Assembly (NCBI GenBank): GCA_014382915.1
Contig: JACNIV010000087.1
Location: 1 to 5,528, forward strand
Source of the DNA: Candidatus Cloacimonadota bacterium
Lineage (GTDB): Bacteria; Cloacimonadota; Cloacimonadia; Cloacimonadales; TCS61
Length of the DNA: 5,528 nt
Reading direction: 5' to 3'
Shown: in pieces, positions 1-5,528 of the stretch
Numbering within the stretch: position 1 is the first letter of the stretch
Layout: every line of letters begins with the position of its first letter
Translations under genes and position numbers: made by a program
The notes under the pieces: model-generated
Seen by the model: only the letters and a program-made list of their open reading frames with translations
Databases searched by the model: none
Told to the model about the DNA's origin: nothing

Positions 1-137
1 TTATTAATTCTGATAAAGATAATAATAATTTAGATTTCGAAGTTCCATTATTTAACACAAAAGAGAAATTATCACTAAATTGTATAACCGCCAATAATTT
101 TGAAGCTTTATATAATAAACTTTCCGAGAAATTTTAA
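1..137 (+). CDS. 3' end of an unidentified gene, cut by the window start
   Basis: The frame with codons starting at base 3 is open from the window edge to a TAA at 135-137 and gives 44 residues, beginning INSDKDNNN and ending LYNKLSEKF. The stop overlaps the ATG of the methyltransferase by one base (TAATG), which indicates a co-transcribed, translationally coupled pair. The tail is hydrophilic and rich in Asn and Lys, with base composition like the next gene. No family can be recognised from such a short end. From context I infer a restriction-modification partner (an endonuclease or a second methyltransferase), but nothing in the residues proves it. That it is coding rests on the open frame and the stop/start overlap only. 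Confidence 0.6.
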   Translation, partial: INSDKDNNNLDFEVPLFNTKEKLSLNCITANNFEALYNKLSEKF

Positions 138-1177
138 TGAAAATTAAACTTCCAAAAACAAGATACTATGGTTCGAAACGGAAACTCATCCCTTGGATAT
201 GGGAGTGTATTGAAAATGAGAAGTTAGAATTTAATTCAGTTCTAGATCTTTTCGGCGGTAGTGGAGTTTTTTCTTATAGTGCAAAATTACGAGAAAAAGA
301 AGTTTATTATAACGACATTTTCAAATTTAATTACCACATTGGGCGTGCTTTAATCGAAAACAATAAAATAAAAGTTTCACCTAGCGATATTGACTACTTA
401 GTTACAAGACACAATTCAATTAGATATCAATTTAAAATATTTAATTATTTTAAAGATATATATTACCCAGATGAAGAAAATAGGCAGATTGATATTATTT
501 GCCAAAACATCTTAAATATAAGGGATGAGCTTAAGAAATCTCTATTTTTTTATCTATTATTTCAAAGTTGCATGATTAAAAGACCTTTTAATATTTTCCA
601 TCGGAAGAATCTTAATCTTAGAACAAATAATGTAATTCGCAATTTCGGTAATAAAAAAACTTGGGAAATTCCATTTTATGATCTATTTGTGAGATTTGCG
701 AACGAGATCAATGATTATATCTTTAATAATGGAGGAAAAAATATCTCTTACAATTTTTCAGCTTTGGATTGTCCAATAAATGCTGATTTAGTTTATATAG
801 ATCCTCCATATATGAATCAGAAAAACACTCATACAACATATCTTTCAAAATACCATTTTCTTGAAGGTCTTGTATACTATGAAAATTTTATTGATCATAT
901 TAACTTTAAGAAAAAAAATCTGGAAATTAATATTAACTCCAATATGGATTTTGAAAATCGAACCACTTTTTTTATTAATCTACAAAAGCTAATCTTTAAA
1001 CATAGAAACTCAATAATCGTCATTTCTTATCGAAAAAATGGTATACCCTCCATAAATGATTTGATATCTTTTCTACAAACTCTTAACAAAAATGTAAGTG
1101 TATATTCAAATAAATATTCATATGCTCTTAGAAGAAACAATTTTGAGCAAGAAGAAGTTTTAATAATCATAAGTTGA
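137..1177 (+). CDS. D12-class adenine-N6 DNA methyltransferase (Dam-like)
   Basis: This 346-residue protein would transfer a methyl group from S-adenosylmethionine to N6 of adenine in a specific DNA site. Motif X is YYGSKRK (residues 10-16) and motif I is DLFGGSG (37-43), the AdoMet-binding loop. YYND (57-60) fits motif II, and the catalytic motif IV is DPPY (222-225). The order X-I-target region-IV is that of the alpha group (Dam, D12 family). The roughly 160 residues between motifs I and IV should hold the target-recognition region; the site cannot be predicted. A late strand (IVISYRKNG, 294-302) fits the family fold. Length is a little above the usual 260-330. All key residues are present, so it looks active. 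The start is set by the TAATG overlap with the upstream gene; no good ribosome binding site is seen, so coupling is likely. The gene is far more AT-rich than the hydrogenase genes, consistent with horizontal acquisition. It probably belongs to a type II restriction-modification system, though a solitary methyltransferase is possible. Confidence 0.93.
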   Translation: MKIKLPKTRYYGSKRKLIPWIWECIENEKLEFNSVLDLFGGSGVFSYSAKLREKEVYYNDIFKFNYHIGRALIENNKIKVSPSDIDYLVTRHNSIRYQFKIFNYFKDIYYPDEENRQIDIICQNILNIRDELKKSLFFYLLFQSCMIKRPFNIFHRKNLNLRTNNVIRNFGNKKTWEIPFYDLFVRFANEINDYIFNNGGKNISYNFSALDCPINADLVYIDPPYMNQKNTHTTYLSKYHFLEGLVYYENFIDHINFKKKNLEININSNMDFENRTTFFINLQKLIFKHRNSIIVISYRKNGIPSINDLISFLQTLNKNVSVYSNKYSYALRRNNFEQEEVLIIIS

Positions 1178-1220
1178 ATATTTTAGATAAACTAACATTA
1201 ATATTGCACTTTCAAACATC

Positions 1221-1290
1221 GCAAGCATCATTCGTGGCACACGCCAAACATTATCAGAACCCATCTTACTGTATGCTCAGCACTTCCTCC
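1221..1290. other. C-rich patch of unknown origin, possible relic or dispersed repeat
   Basis: By direct count 34 of 70 bases are G or C (24 C, 10 G on the + strand), inside a spacer whose flanks are mostly A/T. On the minus strand a frame of about 33 codons runs from near 1261 down to a TAA at about 1160-1162 and reads GSDNVWRVPRMM at its start. It has a stop codon in frame a few codons upstream. It could be the decayed end of a foreign gene, part of a dispersed intergenic repeat, or a small RNA. Nothing in the window decides between these. Confidence 0.35.
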
Positions 1291-1412
1291 TATCAATCTT
1301 ACAAATTCTTATTTTTTATTACTGTTTTTTTTGTTTTAGATTATCCTATATCTATGCCTGAAATAGACAATTAATCAAAGCAAAAATAAATATTTTATAA
1401 TTTATAATTTAA

Positions 1413-1429
1413 TTGACACTGCAAATGCA
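1413..1429 (+). promoter_or_regulatory. Candidate promoter of the hydrogenase operon (sigma-54-like)
   Basis: The bases TTGACACT-GCAA-ATGCA line up with the sigma-54 consensus TTGGCACG-N4-TTGCW with correct spacing between the -24 and -12 elements. The -12 GC is intact at 1427-1428. The main fault is A instead of G at 1416 in the normally invariant -24 GG. The first six bases are also a perfect sigma-70 -35 box (TTGACA, 1413-1418), but no good -10 box follows: the best is TTTGAT at 1438-1443, 4 of 6 matches with a 19-base gap. Either reading puts transcription start near 1440-1450, with a short leader before hydB. No activator binding site is recognised. Confidence 0.33.
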
Positions 1430-1459
1430 TTCTCATTTTTGATCAAAGAAGAAAAGTAT

Positions 1460-1465
1460 AAGGAG
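1460..1465 (+). promoter_or_regulatory. Ribosome binding site of hydB
   Basis: AAGGAG lies six bases before the ATG at 1472, which supports that start codon. It also shows the host uses canonical bacterial Shine-Dalgarno initiation. Confidence 0.8.
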
Positions 1466-1471
1466 TAATCT

Positions 1472-2488
1472 ATGCGAATACTCAAACTCTCAAAAAAAGA
1501 TGAGAAAAAACTCTATGATGTTTTAATAGAGTTTGGAGAAGTTTGGGCACCGGTTTCAAAAGGTTCCAAGTATGTATATGGAAAGATCGAAAAGAAAGAA
1601 GATCTTATAATATATGAAAAGTGTATCTTACCCATAATCCCTGTAAAGAAATTCCTGATGCCGCAGGATTTTACCATGCTGAATTTCACACCCTCGAAAT
1701 ATTCAATTCCGGAAGAAGATATTCCTACAACAGTTGTAGTGGGTGTTCCTGCGTGTGCAATTCACGCTGTAAATATTCTCGATAAATTCTATACGACAGA
1801 TTACGTGGATAATTACTATATGAAAAGAAGGGAAAAACTAATTATTGTTGGGAAATCGGGGCTTCCTGAAGAAAATTGCTTCTGTCATAAAACCAATACA
1901 AGTATTGTAGAAGAGGGGTATGACCTGTTCCTTTTTGATCTTGGTGATTATTATCTGGTTTGGGTCGGTTCCGAAAAAGGAGATGATATTGTCAGGAAGG
2001 GTTCTGATATTTTCAGTGAAGAAGTTCCAAAAGACGTATCAAAAAAGTTTGTCGAATTCAGAAGGAAAAAAAGTAACTGCTTCACGAATGATGTTGACCT
2101 CGAAGGCGTTACCGACCTGATGGAATTGAATTATAATGCTCCATTCTGGGATGAATTCGGAGAAAAATGTCTATCCTGTGGGCAATGTACGATGGTTTGT
2201 CCTACCTGTACCTGTTTTAATGTAATTGATGATCTTGCACTTTCCGCTGAAACAGGAGGAAGAAGAAGATACTGGGATTCTTGTATGTTCAAGGATTATT
2301 CACTCGTTGCAGGTCATCATAATTTCAGAGAATCCAAGGCAGAAAGATTGAAATTGTGGTACACGCACAAATTAAAAGCCTTTATCGGTCATTTCGGCTC
2401 ACCAAGTTGTGTGGGTTGCGGAAGATGTATAGAAACCTGTCCTGTTAATATAAATATAGTAACAGTTGTTGAAAAATTGAAAAGTTAG
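1472..2488 (+). CDS. hydB: [NiFe] hydrogenase (sulfhydrogenase type) beta subunit, iron-sulfur electron carrier
   Basis: This 338-residue cytoplasmic protein is the beta subunit of a group 3b-type hydrogenase, related to anaerobic sulfite reductase subunit A. It relays electrons between the FAD subunit HydG and the NiFe module. Two ferredoxin-type [4Fe-4S] motifs sit in the C-terminal third: C233-x2-C236-x2-C239-x3-C243-P and C313-x2-C316-x2-C319-x3-C323-P. Extra cysteines follow the first motif (C246, C248), and a CFC pair lies at 136-138; these could bind or tune further clusters. The N-terminal half is the family-specific domain, with GVPACAIHAVNILDKFY (91-107). A basic stretch with GHHNFRESKAERLKLWYTHK (281-300) between the clusters is also family-like. 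There is no signal peptide or membrane segment. It is the first gene of the operon, followed after 12 bases by hydG. In P. furiosus the equivalent complex can also reduce sulfur or polysulfide; whether this one does is not visible. Confidence 0.92.
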   Translation: MRILKLSKKDEKKLYDVLIEFGEVWAPVSKGSKYVYGKIEKKEDLIIYEKCILPIIPVKKFLMPQDFTMLNFTPSKYSIPEEDIPTTVVVGVPACAIHAVNILDKFYTTDYVDNYYMKRREKLIIVGKSGLPEENCFCHKTNTSIVEEGYDLFLFDLGDYYLVWVGSEKGDDIVRKGSDIFSEEVPKDVSKKFVEFRRKKSNCFTNDVDLEGVTDLMELNYNAPFWDEFGEKCLSCGQCTMVCPTCTCFNVIDDLALSAETGGRRRYWDSCMFKDYSLVAGHHNFRESKAERLKLWYTHKLKAFIGHFGSPSCVGCGRCIETCPVNINIVTVVEKLKS

Positions 2489-2492
2489 GAGG
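2487..2492 (+). promoter_or_regulatory. Ribosome binding site of hydG, overlapping the hydB stop
   Basis: AGGAGG begins inside the TAG stop of hydB (2486-2488) and lies eight bases before the ATG at 2501. Ribosomes finishing hydB would be placed to start hydG, which supports coupled synthesis of the two electron-transfer subunits. Confidence 0.75.
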
Positions 2493-2500
2493 AAGGAATA

Positions 2501-3358
2501 ATGAAATATGAATACAAAAAAGAACCGGAATTATATACACCTATTATGATGAGAATTATCAGCAAGAGAGACCTGACACCAGATGTCAGATTTTTCCAGG
2601 CTGTTCCCAGAGAAGAATATAAACATCTGGATTTCAATTATAAACCGGGTCAATTTATGATGTTGTCACTTTTTGGTACCGGTGAAGCACCTTTTTCGAT
2701 CTCTTCTTCTCCCACTCGTAAAGGCATATTTGAATTTGCAATAAGAAAAACAGGTAAGATAACAAATAAGATTTTTGAACTTAAAGATGGAGACATGGTT
2801 GGTCTTCGAGGTCCTTTTGGAAATGGCTTTCCCATAGAAAAAATGCTTGGTAAGGATATTATTATTGTCGCCGGCGGATTGGGCGCAGTTCCACTTCGGT
2901 CTTTGCTGCTCTACATCATGGATAAAAGGGAACTTTTTGGAAGATTGATCTATCTCTACGGTGCAAAGAATATTGATGATATGCTTTATGAACCGGATTT
3001 CACTGAAATGCTCCAATCCGACCAGCTTGAATTGCATCTAACAGTCGATAAAGGAAATGAAGGATATGAGGACACAATTGAGGAAGGATTGGTTACTCAT
3101 TTGTTCAAGTATGTTAATAATATTGACCCCAAAAACACTATCGCCTGTGTATGCGGACCTCCAAGAATGTATAAATCTGTAGTTAAGGAAATCCTCAAAT
3201 ATAATTTGGAAAAAGATAAGATACTGCTGAATCTTGAACGTCGCATGAAATGTGGTGTAGGGAAATGCGGACACTGTATAATCGATTATAGATATACCTG
3301 CATCGTTGGTCCCGTATTCACCTATTGGGATGTAATTCACATGAGAGAATTGATCTAG
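2501..3358 (+). CDS. hydG: [NiFe] hydrogenase (sulfhydrogenase type) gamma subunit, FAD/NAD(P)-binding reductase
   Basis: This 285-residue protein belongs to the ferredoxin-NADP reductase superfamily, in the HydG/AsrB/dihydroorotate dehydrogenase electron-transfer branch. It moves electrons between NAD(P)H and the iron-sulfur chain of the complex. An N-terminal FAD barrel (about 13-112) contains YKPGQF (47-52) and the flavin motif APFSISSS (63-70). The nucleotide domain has VAGGLGAVPLRSLL (123-136) and CGPPRMY (218-224). A C-terminal cysteine group, C251-x4-C256-x2-C259-x7-C267, is the [2Fe-2S] site of this family. NAD versus NADP preference cannot be read safely; NADP is usual for the 3b type. 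Length is normal. The name should not be confused with the unrelated HydG maturase of [FeFe] hydrogenases. The gene ends eight bases before the hydD start. Confidence 0.92.
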   Translation: MKYEYKKEPELYTPIMMRIISKRDLTPDVRFFQAVPREEYKHLDFNYKPGQFMMLSLFGTGEAPFSISSSPTRKGIFEFAIRKTGKITNKIFELKDGDMVGLRGPFGNGFPIEKMLGKDIIIVAGGLGAVPLRSLLLYIMDKRELFGRLIYLYGAKNIDDMLYEPDFTEMLQSDQLELHLTVDKGNEGYEDTIEEGLVTHLFKYVNNIDPKNTIACVCGPPRMYKSVVKEILKYNLEKDKILLNLERRMKCGVGKCGHCIIDYRYTCIVGPVFTYWDVIHMRELI

Positions 3359-3361
3359 GAG
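3357..3361 (+). promoter_or_regulatory. Ribosome binding site that fixes the hydD start
   Basis: AGGAG overlaps the hydG stop codon (TAG, 3356-3358) and is five bases before the ATG at 3367. It favours that start over a longer frame opening with TTG at 3325, which has no such site and would overlap hydG. Confidence 0.75.
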
Positions 3362-3366
3362 AAATA

Positions 3367-4146
3367 ATGAAAAAGAAACCTACTCTTGGAATATATGGAT
3401 TTACCGGTTGTGCAGGATGTCAACTCGCTATCCTCGATTGTGAAGATATTCTTGTAGATCTGTTTAATTATGTTGATATCAAAGTGTTTTTTGAGGCAAT
3501 GAGCAACAATGAAGATATTGCTAATGTTGATATCGCATTAGTAGAAGGTTCGATCAATACAAATAAGCAATTGAATGAATTAAAAGAGATACGTGATAAA
3601 GCCGGTGTATTGGTTGCATTCGGTTCCTGTGCCAATCATGGTTGCGTTCAGGCAATGGCTCTGGGAGATGGAAAGTGGGAAGAGAGATTCACCAAAGTAT
3701 ATGGAGATGCCAAATTCACAGTAGCAATTCCCAGGGAAGCCCAACCAATTCATAAGTTCGTAAAAGTTGATGCTTTTATCCCGGGTTGTCCTCCCAGTAC
3801 TCTTCAAATGTTAAGAGCGCTTACTCAGTTATTACATGGAAATCAACCCACATATACAAATTCTCCTGTATGCCTGGAATGCAAATTCAGGGAAAATGAA
3901 TGCCTGCTTAATGATGGAAAGTTATGTTTGGGCCCTTTAACAATGGGTGGATGTACAGCACCTTGTCCTTCCCACAATACACCCTGTATAGGATGTTGGG
4001 GAATTATAGAAGAAGCAAATCATACTTCGGAACTGACGCTTTTAAAAGAAAAGGGCTTTAAAACAGAAGATATCATACGGCGATTCAGGATTTTCGGCGG
4101 AAGTAAAATCGTTGAAAAAGTTCAAAGATTACTGGAGGTTGAATGA
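3367..4146 (+). CDS. hydD: [NiFe] hydrogenase delta (small) subunit
   Basis: This 259-residue small subunit carries electrons away from the NiFe centre held by HydA. The proximal [4Fe-4S] ligands are visible as TGCAGC (C15, C18), GSC (C88) and PGCPP (C141). Two further groups, C169-x2-C172-x6-C179-x7-C187 and C196-x3-C200-x6-C207-x2-C210, fit two more [4Fe-4S] clusters, as in the P. furiosus enzyme. The protein starts directly with the small-subunit core (MKKKPTLGIYGFTGCAGC) and lacks the twin-arginine signal of membrane-bound uptake hydrogenases, so the complex should be cytoplasmic. I chose ATG 3367 because of its binding site and because the family core starts there; upstream codons add 14 residues that overlap hydG. 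The TGA stop overlaps the hydA start. Also called HyhS or HydS in some annotations. Confidence 0.93.
   Translation: MKKKPTLGIYGFTGCAGCQLAILDCEDILVDLFNYVDIKVFFEAMSNNEDIANVDIALVEGSINTNKQLNELKEIRDKAGVLVAFGSCANHGCVQAMALGDGKWEERFTKVYGDAKFTVAIPREAQPIHKFVKVDAFIPGCPPSTLQMLRALTQLLHGNQPTYTNSPVCLECKFRENECLLNDGKLCLGPLTMGGCTAPCPSHNTPCIGCWGIIEEANHTSELTLLKEKGFKTEDIIRRFRIFGGSKIVEKVQRLLEVE
4134..4138 (+). promoter_or_regulatory. Ribosome binding site of hydA inside the end of hydD
   Basis: GGAGG lies in the last codons of hydD. It is four bases before ATG 4143 and seven before ATG 4146, so the second ATG of the ATGATG pair has the better spacing. The two choices differ by one methionine only. The overlap with the hydD stop (4144-4146) implies coupled translation of small and large subunits. 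Confidence 0.7.
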
Positions 4147-5432
4147 TGAAAAAGATAGTAGTAGATCATTTGGCAAGAGTAGAAGGTGACGGCGGAATAT
4201 ATGTGGAAATCGACGGGGATAAAATTAAGAAACTCGAAGTAAAGATCTTCGAAGGTCCCCGGCTTATTGAAGCTCTTGCAATTGGAAAATTACCAGAAGA
4301 AGTTATTTCGTTCACTCCCAGAATATGTGCGATTTGTACGGTTTCTCATAAAAATGCTTCCATTCGTGCAATTGAAAGAGCACTCAAGACCGATGAAAAT
4401 GAAAAAACTTATTATGCTCGTGAACTGATGCATATGGGAGAGATGATAGAAAGTCATTCTCTTCATATATTTGCACTAGCTCTTCCAGACTATCTGGGCT
4501 ATCCCAATGTAATCGCAATGATAGATAAATACAAAGATGTGGTTGTGCAAGCTTTGAATCTGAAAAAATATGGCAATAAAATAATGCAGATATTAAACGG
4601 GAAATTCATTCATGGTGAAAATGCAACTGCCGGTGGTTTTGGCAAATTCCCTGAAAGATCAGAACTCCTCGAGATCAAAAAGGAAGCAGAAGGATCACTT
4701 GCATTTATGTGCGCTGCCACAGATATTGTGGGTGGACTCGAACTTCCGGATAACCTTGAGGAAGATACTGTATTTGTCTGCTGTAATCCTGCCGATAAAA
4801 AATTCGGTTTCTGGGGAGATGAGCTTATTTTCTCTGATGGAACCGTTCTTCCTTCCACAAAATACAAAGAAACTCTTATCGAAAGAGTTGTTCCACACTC
4901 TTTTGCAAAAAGATCGCTTTACAAAGGAAAACCATTTACAGTGGGTTCTCTGGCCAGATTGAACTGCATCGGTGACAGGCTGAAAGGAGAAGCTGCAAAA
5001 TATCTTAAGAAATACAAAAATGAGCGATGGCTGAAAAATCCTTTATATAATAATCTTGCTCAGGCAATTGAAATCATTTACTGTCTGGAAAGAATCCCGA
5101 AACTTGTGGATATCCTGCTAAAATTTCCCGATCCTAAATTTGAAAAAGCAACCAGGAAAAAAGGTAGAGGAGTTGGAACTGTGGAAGCACCACGAGGATT
5201 ACTGGTTCATGATTACTCATTCGAAGATGGCTATGTAACCGATGCAAATATAATTACCCCTACGGCTTACAATTTGGATGACATCGAGAAATATATGACC
5301 AACTCTGTACTGGCACTTAACAAAGCCGGAAAAAAAGAAAAAGAGATTGCTTTCGAATTGGAAAAAATAGCACGTGCCTATGATCCATGTATCAGTTGTG
5401 CAACTCATCTTGTGAATGTAATTAAAAAATAG
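4143..5432 (+). CDS. hydA: [NiFe] hydrogenase alpha (large) catalytic subunit, group 3b type
   Basis: This 429-residue subunit holds the NiFe site that splits or makes H2. The L1 motif is RICAICTVSH (60-69), giving ligands C62 and C65; the L2 motif is DPCISCATH (414-422), giving C416 and C419. Other family signatures are RVEGDGG (12-18), which includes the conserved Glu14, HGENATAGG (157-165), and GVGTVEAPRG (343-352). The Ala where most groups have RxCGxC is, from memory, a feature of group 3b/3d-like subunits. Family knowledge says an endopeptidase cuts after the last His (422) once nickel is in place, which here would release only seven residues (LVNVIKK). All metal ligands are intact. The start is ATG 4143 or 4146. 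It is the last gene of the operon, and a strong terminator follows 16 bases after the stop. The large subunit's maturation protease and hyp genes must lie elsewhere. Confidence 0.94.
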   Translation: MMKKIVVDHLARVEGDGGIYVEIDGDKIKKLEVKIFEGPRLIEALAIGKLPEEVISFTPRICAICTVSHKNASIRAIERALKTDENEKTYYARELMHMGEMIESHSLHIFALALPDYLGYPNVIAMIDKYKDVVVQALNLKKYGNKIMQILNGKFIHGENATAGGFGKFPERSELLEIKKEAEGSLAFMCAATDIVGGLELPDNLEEDTVFVCCNPADKKFGFWGDELIFSDGTVLPSTKYKETLIERVVPHSFAKRSLYKGKPFTVGSLARLNCIGDRLKGEAAKYLKKYKNERWLKNPLYNNLAQAIEIIYCLERIPKLVDILLKFPDPKFEKATRKKGRGVGTVEAPRGLLVHDYSFEDGYVTDANIITPTAYNLDDIEKYMTNSVLALNKAGKKEKEIAFELEKIARAYDPCISCATHLVNVIKK

Positions 5433-5448
5433 GGAAATACTCTATTCG

Positions 5449-5477
5449 GCTCGTTCCAATCTTGGAACGAGCTTTTT
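5449..5477 (+). terminator. Factor-independent terminator after hydA
   Basis: A perfect 10-base-pair stem (GCTCGTTCCA at 5449-5458 with TGGAACGAGC at 5463-5472) closes a four-base loop (ATCT), followed directly by five T. This ends the hydrogenase transcript. As the stem is symmetric but the minus-strand side lacks a comparable T-run, it acts mainly on the + strand. Confidence 0.9.
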
Positions 5478-5483
5478 AAAATC

Positions 5484-5528
5484 ATGAAATTAGAAGAATT
5501 TTTAGAAACAAAATTATCCGATTATCAA
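5484..5528 (+). CDS. Possible 5' end of the next gene, cut by the window end
   Basis: ATG at 5484 opens a frame of 15 codons (MKLEEFLETKLSDYQ) that runs off the window without a stop. The residues look like an ordinary soluble N-terminus, but no family can be named. No ribosome binding site is seen, and the ATG is only six bases after the T-run of the terminator, so it would have almost no leader of its own. It may depend on read-through or on a promoter inside the 3' end of hydA, or the true start may lie further on. Confidence 0.4.
   Translation, partial: MKLEEFLETKLSDYQ

Larger units (their letters stand above)
1178..1471. other. Spacer between methyltransferase and hydrogenase operon
   Basis: These 294 bases hold no gene I can support. 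The only + strand frame of note (TTG at 1174 to 1374, 66 codons) has no ribosome binding site and resembles no family. The spacer is a mosaic: a short AT-rich start, a C-rich patch at about 1221-1290, T-rich runs at 1310-1340, and an almost pure A/T stretch at 1381-1412 with two TATAAT copies (1396-1401 and 1403-1408). The promoter candidate and leader of the hydrogenase operon follow. No clear terminator hairpin is seen behind the methyltransferase. Confidence 0.7.
1472..5432 (+). other. hydBGDA operon for an NAD(P)-linked cytoplasmic [NiFe] hydrogenase
   Basis: Four genes in beta-gamma-delta-alpha order lie 12 and 8 bases apart and then overlap. A promoter candidate stands in front and one terminator behind. 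The order and subunit set equal those of the P. furiosus soluble hydrogenase I (group 3b). The likely electron path is NAD(P)H, FAD and [2Fe-2S] in HydG, [4Fe-4S] clusters in HydB, clusters in HydD, then NiFe in HydA, and it should be reversible. The group 3b assignment is by gene order and motifs; a phylogeny was not run. Confidence 0.85.

Noticed and set aside
1174..1374. Open frame of 66 codons starting with TTG just behind the methyltransferase
   Set aside because: It has no ribosome binding site, starts inside the preceding stop region, crosses the C-rich patch and T-rich spacer, and its translation resembles no protein family.
1396..1408. Two perfect TATAAT boxes in tandem upstream of hydB
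   Set aside because: Neither has a recognisable -35 box at 16-18 bases, and such matches are expected by chance in an A/T-only tract. They remain possible -10 elements but are not supported.
1438..1447. Palindrome TTTGATCAAA, reminiscent of an FNR/CRP operator
   Set aside because: The half-sites abut without the four-base spacer of the FNR consensus TTGAT-N4-ATCAA, and a 10-base AT-rich palindrome is not rare enough to call an operator.
2666..3037. Antisense open frame of 123 codons inside hydG
   Set aside because: It lies wholly opposite a well-supported gene, shows no family motif, and has the look of a shadow frame.
3325..3366. Longer hydD start at TTG 3325
   Set aside because: It would overlap hydG and add 14 residues absent from the family core, while ATG 3367 has a well-placed AGGAG.
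4612..4962. Second + strand open frame of 116 codons within hydA
   Set aside because: It is a shifted frame across conserved hydA sequence with no motif or initiation site of its own.
1..5528. CRISPR array, tRNA, rRNA, insertion sequence ends or long repeats
   Set aside because: Reading both strands I saw no regularly spaced repeats, no cloverleaf, no conserved rRNA segment, and no paired terminal inverted repeats with target duplication.

Overview
The window carries two unrelated blocks, both reading on the + strand. It looks like a piece of an AT-rich anaerobic bacterium. Strong Shine-Dalgarno sites precede three of the four hydrogenase genes within good range, a factor-independent terminator ends that operon, and the genes themselves encode oxygen-sensitive H2 metabolism. 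The taxon cannot be fixed from the sequence; a fermentative or syntrophic anaerobe is the best guess.

Region 1 (1-1177) is very AT-rich. It holds the last 44 codons of an unidentified gene and, overlapping its stop codon by one base (TAATG), a complete D12-class adenine-N6 DNA methyltransferase. This is the usual look of a restriction-modification locus whose other part lies upstream of the window.

Region 2 (1178-1471) is a spacer without a convincing gene. It contains a compositionally odd C-rich patch (about 1221-1290), then T-rich and A/T-only tracts. Just before the next gene lie a sigma-54-like promoter candidate and a good ribosome binding site.

Region 3 (1472-5432) is a complete, tightly packed four-gene operon for a cytoplasmic group 3b-type [NiFe] hydrogenase (sulfhydrogenase type), in the order beta-gamma-delta-alpha (hydB-hydG-hydD-hydA), the order known from Pyrococcus furiosus. 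HydA carries the NiFe site. HydD passes electrons through [4Fe-4S] clusters, HydB adds two more ferredoxin-type clusters, and HydG (FAD, NAD(P) and [2Fe-2S] sites) exchanges electrons with NAD(P)H. The complex would interconvert H2 and NAD(P)H, and in a fermenter would probably dispose of excess reductant as H2. No maturation genes (hyp genes or the HydA endopeptidase) are in the window.

Region 4 (5433-5528) has a textbook terminator hairpin, then an ATG that opens a frame running off the end. I found no clearly undescribed system. The items most worth a second look are the C-rich patch in the spacer, the sigma-54-like site, and the unseen partner of the methyltransferase.
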